Source of the DNA: Microbacterium abyssi
GTDB taxonomy: Bacteria > Actinomycetota > Actinomycetes > Actinomycetales > Microbacteriaceae
Length of the DNA stretch: 64,000 nt
Direction of reading: 5' to 3'
NCBI RefSeq assembly: GCF_015277895.1
Contig: NZ_CP063815.1
Coordinates: 496,001-560,000, forward strand
Position 1 is the stretch's first letter, and each line of letters begins with the position of its first letter. The notes beneath the pieces were generated by a model, which saw only the letters and a list, made by a program, of their open reading frames with translations, searched no databases and was not told where the DNA came from. Of this stretch, positions 61,630 to 64,000 are shown piece after piece. The position numbers were made by a program, and so were the translations under genes.

Positions 61630-63039
61630 ATGCTCCTCGAACGTCTCTATGACGACGACCTCGCCCACGCCAGCTACGTCATCGGATGCCAGCGCACCGG
61701 TGAAGCGATCGTCGTCGACCCGCGCCGTGATGTGCAGGTCTACCTCGACCTCGCCGCGAAGAACGGCATGACCATCACTGCGGTCACCGAAACCCATATC
61801 CACGCGGACTACCTCTCCGGCACCCGCGAGCTCGCGGCCCGCACCGGAGCGACGATGTACGTCTCCGGCGAAGGTGGCCCTGACTGGCAGTACGGCTCCG
61901 GGTTCCAGGACGCCACCCGGATGATGCACGGCCACCGCATCGCTATCGGGAACATCACCATCGAGGCGGTCCACACTCCCGGGCACACCCCCGAGCACCT
62001 GTCCTTCCTCATCACCGACGGCGCCGCCTCCTCGGAGCCGGGCTACGTCCTCACGGGAGACTTCGTATTCGTCGGTGACGTCGGACGTCCTGACCTGCTC
62101 GATGAGGCCGCCAGCGGTGTCGATAGCCGGTTCGACGGTGCGCGCGACCTGTTCGCCAGCCTCCGCGACCAGTTCCTCACCCTGCCCGACTATGTGCAGG
62201 TTCTCCCGGCTCACGGCTCAGGGTCTGCGTGCGGCAAAGCCCTCGGCGCGGTCCCCAGCTCGACGGTCGGCTACGAACGCCGCTTCGCGTGGTGGGCGCC
62301 CTACCTCGAGGCCGGCGACGAGCAGGGCTTCATCGACGCGCTGCTGAACGATCAACCTGACGCGCACGCGTACTTCGCGCGCATGAAGCGGCAGAATCGT
62401 GTCGGCCCGGCCCTGCGCGGCCAGCTCGCCCCGCTCACCGAGTACTCCGCGCCCGAGCTTCGCGCCGGCATCGAGGCGGACCGGGTGATCGTGGTCGACA
62501 CGCGCCACCACTCCCTTGTCCACGAGGGCACCGTGCCGGGCGCGCTGAACGTCCCCGGGGTCGCGAAGGCAGCCAGTTACGGCGCGTGGGTCTACAACCC
62601 CGAGGCCGAAACCCGCCCGCTTGTGCTGCTCATCGACTCAGCGAACACCGCAGCCCAGTTCCGGGACCACTTGCTGCGTGTCGGCATCGACCAGGTCGAC
62701 GGGTTCATCACCACCCTCGAAGGCCTGCCCACGGTGCAGCCCAAGATGATCGCCCCGACCGACCTTGACCAGGTCGACGCGGCGCTTCTCCTCGACGTCC
62801 GCAACCGCACCGAGTACAACGCCGGACACATCCCCGACGCCGTGCAGCTCTCCGGAGGCCGAGCACTCTGGCACGCCGACGAACTGCCGGCCGGGAAGAT
62901 TCTGACCTACTGCCAGAGCGGCGTCCGCAACAGCGTCGTCGCCAGCGCCCTCCGCCGCGCCGGGCACGACGTCATCGAAATCGAAGGCAGCTACAACGCC
63001 TGGGTCGCAGCCACCGCACCTCAGACCGCCCCGGCCTGA
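61630..63039 (+). CDS. Persulfide dioxygenase-rhodanese fusion
   Basis: A 469-residue protein. The N-terminal metallo-beta-lactamase domain (about 1-240) has His56-x-His58-x-Asp60 (THIHADYLSG), HTPGHTPEH near 118-126 and later LPAHGSGS, as in ETHE1/CstB iron dioxygenases that turn glutathione-type persulfide into sulfite. One inactive-looking rhodanese module (about 265-360) and one active module with Cys428 (TYCQSGVRNS) follow. Such fusions match CstB. In the same operon are a thioredoxin and a TauE exporter, giving sulfide to sulfite to export. Confidence 0.92.
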   Translation: MLLERLYDDDLAHASYVIGCQRTGEAIVVDPRRDVQVYLDLAAKNGMTITAVTETHIHADYLSGTRELAARTGATMYVSGEGGPDWQYGSGFQDATRMMHGHRIAIGNITIEAVHTPGHTPEHLSFLITDGAASSEPGYVLTGDFVFVGDVGRPDLLDEAASGVDSRFDGARDLFASLRDQFLTLPDYVQVLPAHGSGSACGKALGAVPSSTVGYERRFAWWAPYLEAGDEQGFIDALLNDQPDAHAYFARMKRQNRVGPALRGQLAPLTEYSAPELRAGIEADRVIVVDTRHHSLVHEGTVPGALNVPGVAKAASYGAWVYNPEAETRPLVLLIDSANTAAQFRDHLLRVGIDQVDGFITTLEGLPTVQPKMIAPTDLDQVDAALLLDVRNRTEYNAGHIPDAVQLSGGRALWHADELPAGKILTYCQSGVRNSVVASALRRAGHDVIEIEGSYNAWVAATAPQTAPA

Positions 63040-63057
63040 CCAAGCTCGGGAGCTCGA

Positions 63058-63828
63058 GTGGATACGTTCATCGTCATCGCCATGATCCTCGCGGTCCTGG
63101 TCGGTGTCGCACTCGGGCTCCTCGGTGGCGGGGGCTCCATCCTTACCGTCCCCATCTTCACCCTCGTCCTCGGCATCGGAACGAGAGAGGCGATCGTCTC
63201 CTCCCTCTTCGTTGTTGCCGTCACCAGCGTGGTTTCCACCGCATTCCGCGTCCGTAGACGCGAGGTGCTGTGGAGGGTCGCTGCGGTCTTCGCGGCGACC
63301 GGTCTGCTCGGGGGAGTGGCGGGCGGGATGGTCGGCCGGTTCTTTCCGGAACCTGTGCTCACCGGCCTGTTCGCGGCGATCATGATCGTCACCGCGATCG
63401 CCATGATGCGGCGCCGACGAGAGCCCACCGAACCTCGTCAGACGCGGCCGATCACGCGAGCGATTCGAACGGTCGCCACCGGACTTGGTGTGGGCGTGCT
63501 CACGGGAGCCCTGGGCGCAGGCGGCGGGTTCCTCATCGTCCCCGCGCTCACCTTCCTTGGCCTCCCCATTGCCGCGGCCGTAGGGACATCGCTCCTGGTC
63601 ATCGCCGTGAACTCTTCCGCTGGCTTCCTCACGCAGATCAGTGCCGTGGCCATCCAATGGCCCACCGTCGTCACCTTCACCGCCCTCGCCCTCGCCGGGT
63701 CATTCATCGGTCTAGCGCTCTCGCGCCGCCTCCCCTCCTCCGGCATCCGCACCGGGTTTGCGGTCCTCGTGCTGGCCGTGGGGCTGACCATGCTCACCAC
63801 CCTCATCGTCCAAACCCTCTCCTCCTGA
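63058..63828 (+). CDS. TauE/SafE-family sulfite or sulfur exporter
   Basis: A 256-residue membrane protein with about eight hydrophobic segments and the two family repeats, each with a Gly-rich start (LGLLGGGGSILTVPIFTLVL near 20-39, LTGALGAGGGFLIVPALTFL near 150-169). It would export sulfite made by the persulfide dioxygenase. GTG 63058 is 18 bases after the dioxygenase stop, preceded by GGGAGC. Confidence 0.9.
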   Translation: MDTFIVIAMILAVLVGVALGLLGGGGSILTVPIFTLVLGIGTREAIVSSLFVVAVTSVVSTAFRVRRREVLWRVAAVFAATGLLGGVAGGMVGRFFPEPVLTGLFAAIMIVTAIAMMRRRREPTEPRQTRPITRAIRTVATGLGVGVLTGALGAGGGFLIVPALTFLGLPIAAAVGTSLLVIAVNSSAGFLTQISAVAIQWPTVVTFTALALAGSFIGLALSRRLPSSGIRTGFAVLVLAVGLTMLTTLIVQTLSS

Positions 63829-63847
63829 CCGCCACAGAAAGCCCTCC

Positions 63848-64000
63848 ATGCCCAACGCGTCCGACGCCGCGCCCCGCACAGGGGAACACGTCGACGGATA
63901 CGAGGTGCCCGTCCTCAACGAGCACGCCATCCGTATCGCCGCCGGCATCCTCCTTGCCGCGGGCATCACCGCACTCACCATCACGCTCGCCTCGGACAAC
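63848..64000 (+). CDS. DUF4395-like membrane protein (partial, runs off the window)
   Basis: Fifty-one codons are visible. They read a short polar head (PRTGEHVDGYEVPVLNEHAI in part) and then a hydrophobic helix (RIAAGILLAAGITALTITLA). The VPVLNEHAIR junction is typical of small DUF4395 membrane proteins that travel with rhodanese genes. It follows the TauE gene by 19 bases, so it is probably the last visible member of the CstR operon. Confidence 0.6.
   Translation, partial: MPNASDAAPRTGEHVDGYEVPVLNEHAIRIAAGILLAAGITALTITLASDN

Noticed and set aside
32172..64000. attR copy of the tRNA-Ser(GCU) 3' end
   Set aside because: Looked for the GGTTCAAATCCC segment to the right of the integrase; only the short T-arm-like 14-mer next to the tRNA was seen.

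Overview
The window is very GC-rich DNA from a high-GC Gram-positive bacterium. Gene order (folK / DUF3180 / PH-domain pair / lysS), frequent GTG starts with four-base stop-start overlaps, -10 boxes placed about 6 bases before start codons, and the intergenic SLSERSETKRV-type repeat all point to Microbacteriaceae, most likely Microbacterium. This is inference from sequence style and remembered gene order; no search was run.

Positions 1-32082 are ordinary chromosome. They hold the end of a folate locus, two PH-domain membrane proteins, lysS, cardiolipin synthase, serS, tRNA-Ser(UGA) and an LCP-family cell-wall enzyme. Two carbohydrate loci follow. The first has a GlcNAc-type PTS permease, a LacI regulator, a GH13 alpha-glucosidase and an ABC importer. 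The second is a complete L-rhamnose operon (rhaM, rhaI, MFS porter, aldolase-dehydrogenase fusion, rhaB) with a divergent LacI regulator.

At 32083-32171 lies tRNA-Ser(GCU), and an accessory region begins right behind it. Its first part (32193-47088) looks like an integrated mobilizable element: integrase, excisionase, ParA with a small partner, a glutaredoxin-like gene, a zeta-toxin-like pair, a MobF relaxase and a very basic repeat protein. No coupling protein or mating-pore gene is visible. Its most striking cargo is a two-gene module at 37536-42303. One gene encodes a Trypco1-like protein. The other encodes a 1475-residue protein with an N-terminal trypsin-like protease, a STAND-type NTPase and about 22 tryptophan-marked repeats of about 38 residues. 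This has the build of an antiviral or biological-conflict sensor whose effector is a protease.

From 47163 onward the region is a mosaic. An AI-2E transporter gene sits between 39-bp direct repeats. A umuDC pair is split: umuC has lost its start and lies at 48598-49629, while umuD is intact at 57946-58398. The 8.3 kb between them carry a cadmium-type resistance operon (cmtR, P-type ATPase, cadD, lspA, thioredoxin-like) and a tyrosine-recombinase / XRE / zinc-ribbon trio. The zinc-ribbon gene is interrupted by an IS256-family insertion with 12-bp perfect outer ends and an exact 8-bp target duplication; removing the IS restores one reading frame of about 653 residues.

The last part holds a frameshifted ATP-dependent DNA ligase, a DUF2188 protein, a MarR regulator and a reactive-sulfur operon. 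The latter has a CstR-like repressor with two matching operators, paired small Cys-rich proteins around a thioredoxin, a persulfide dioxygenase-rhodanese, a TauE exporter and a DUF4395 gene that runs off the window. The right end of the accessory region is not in view.
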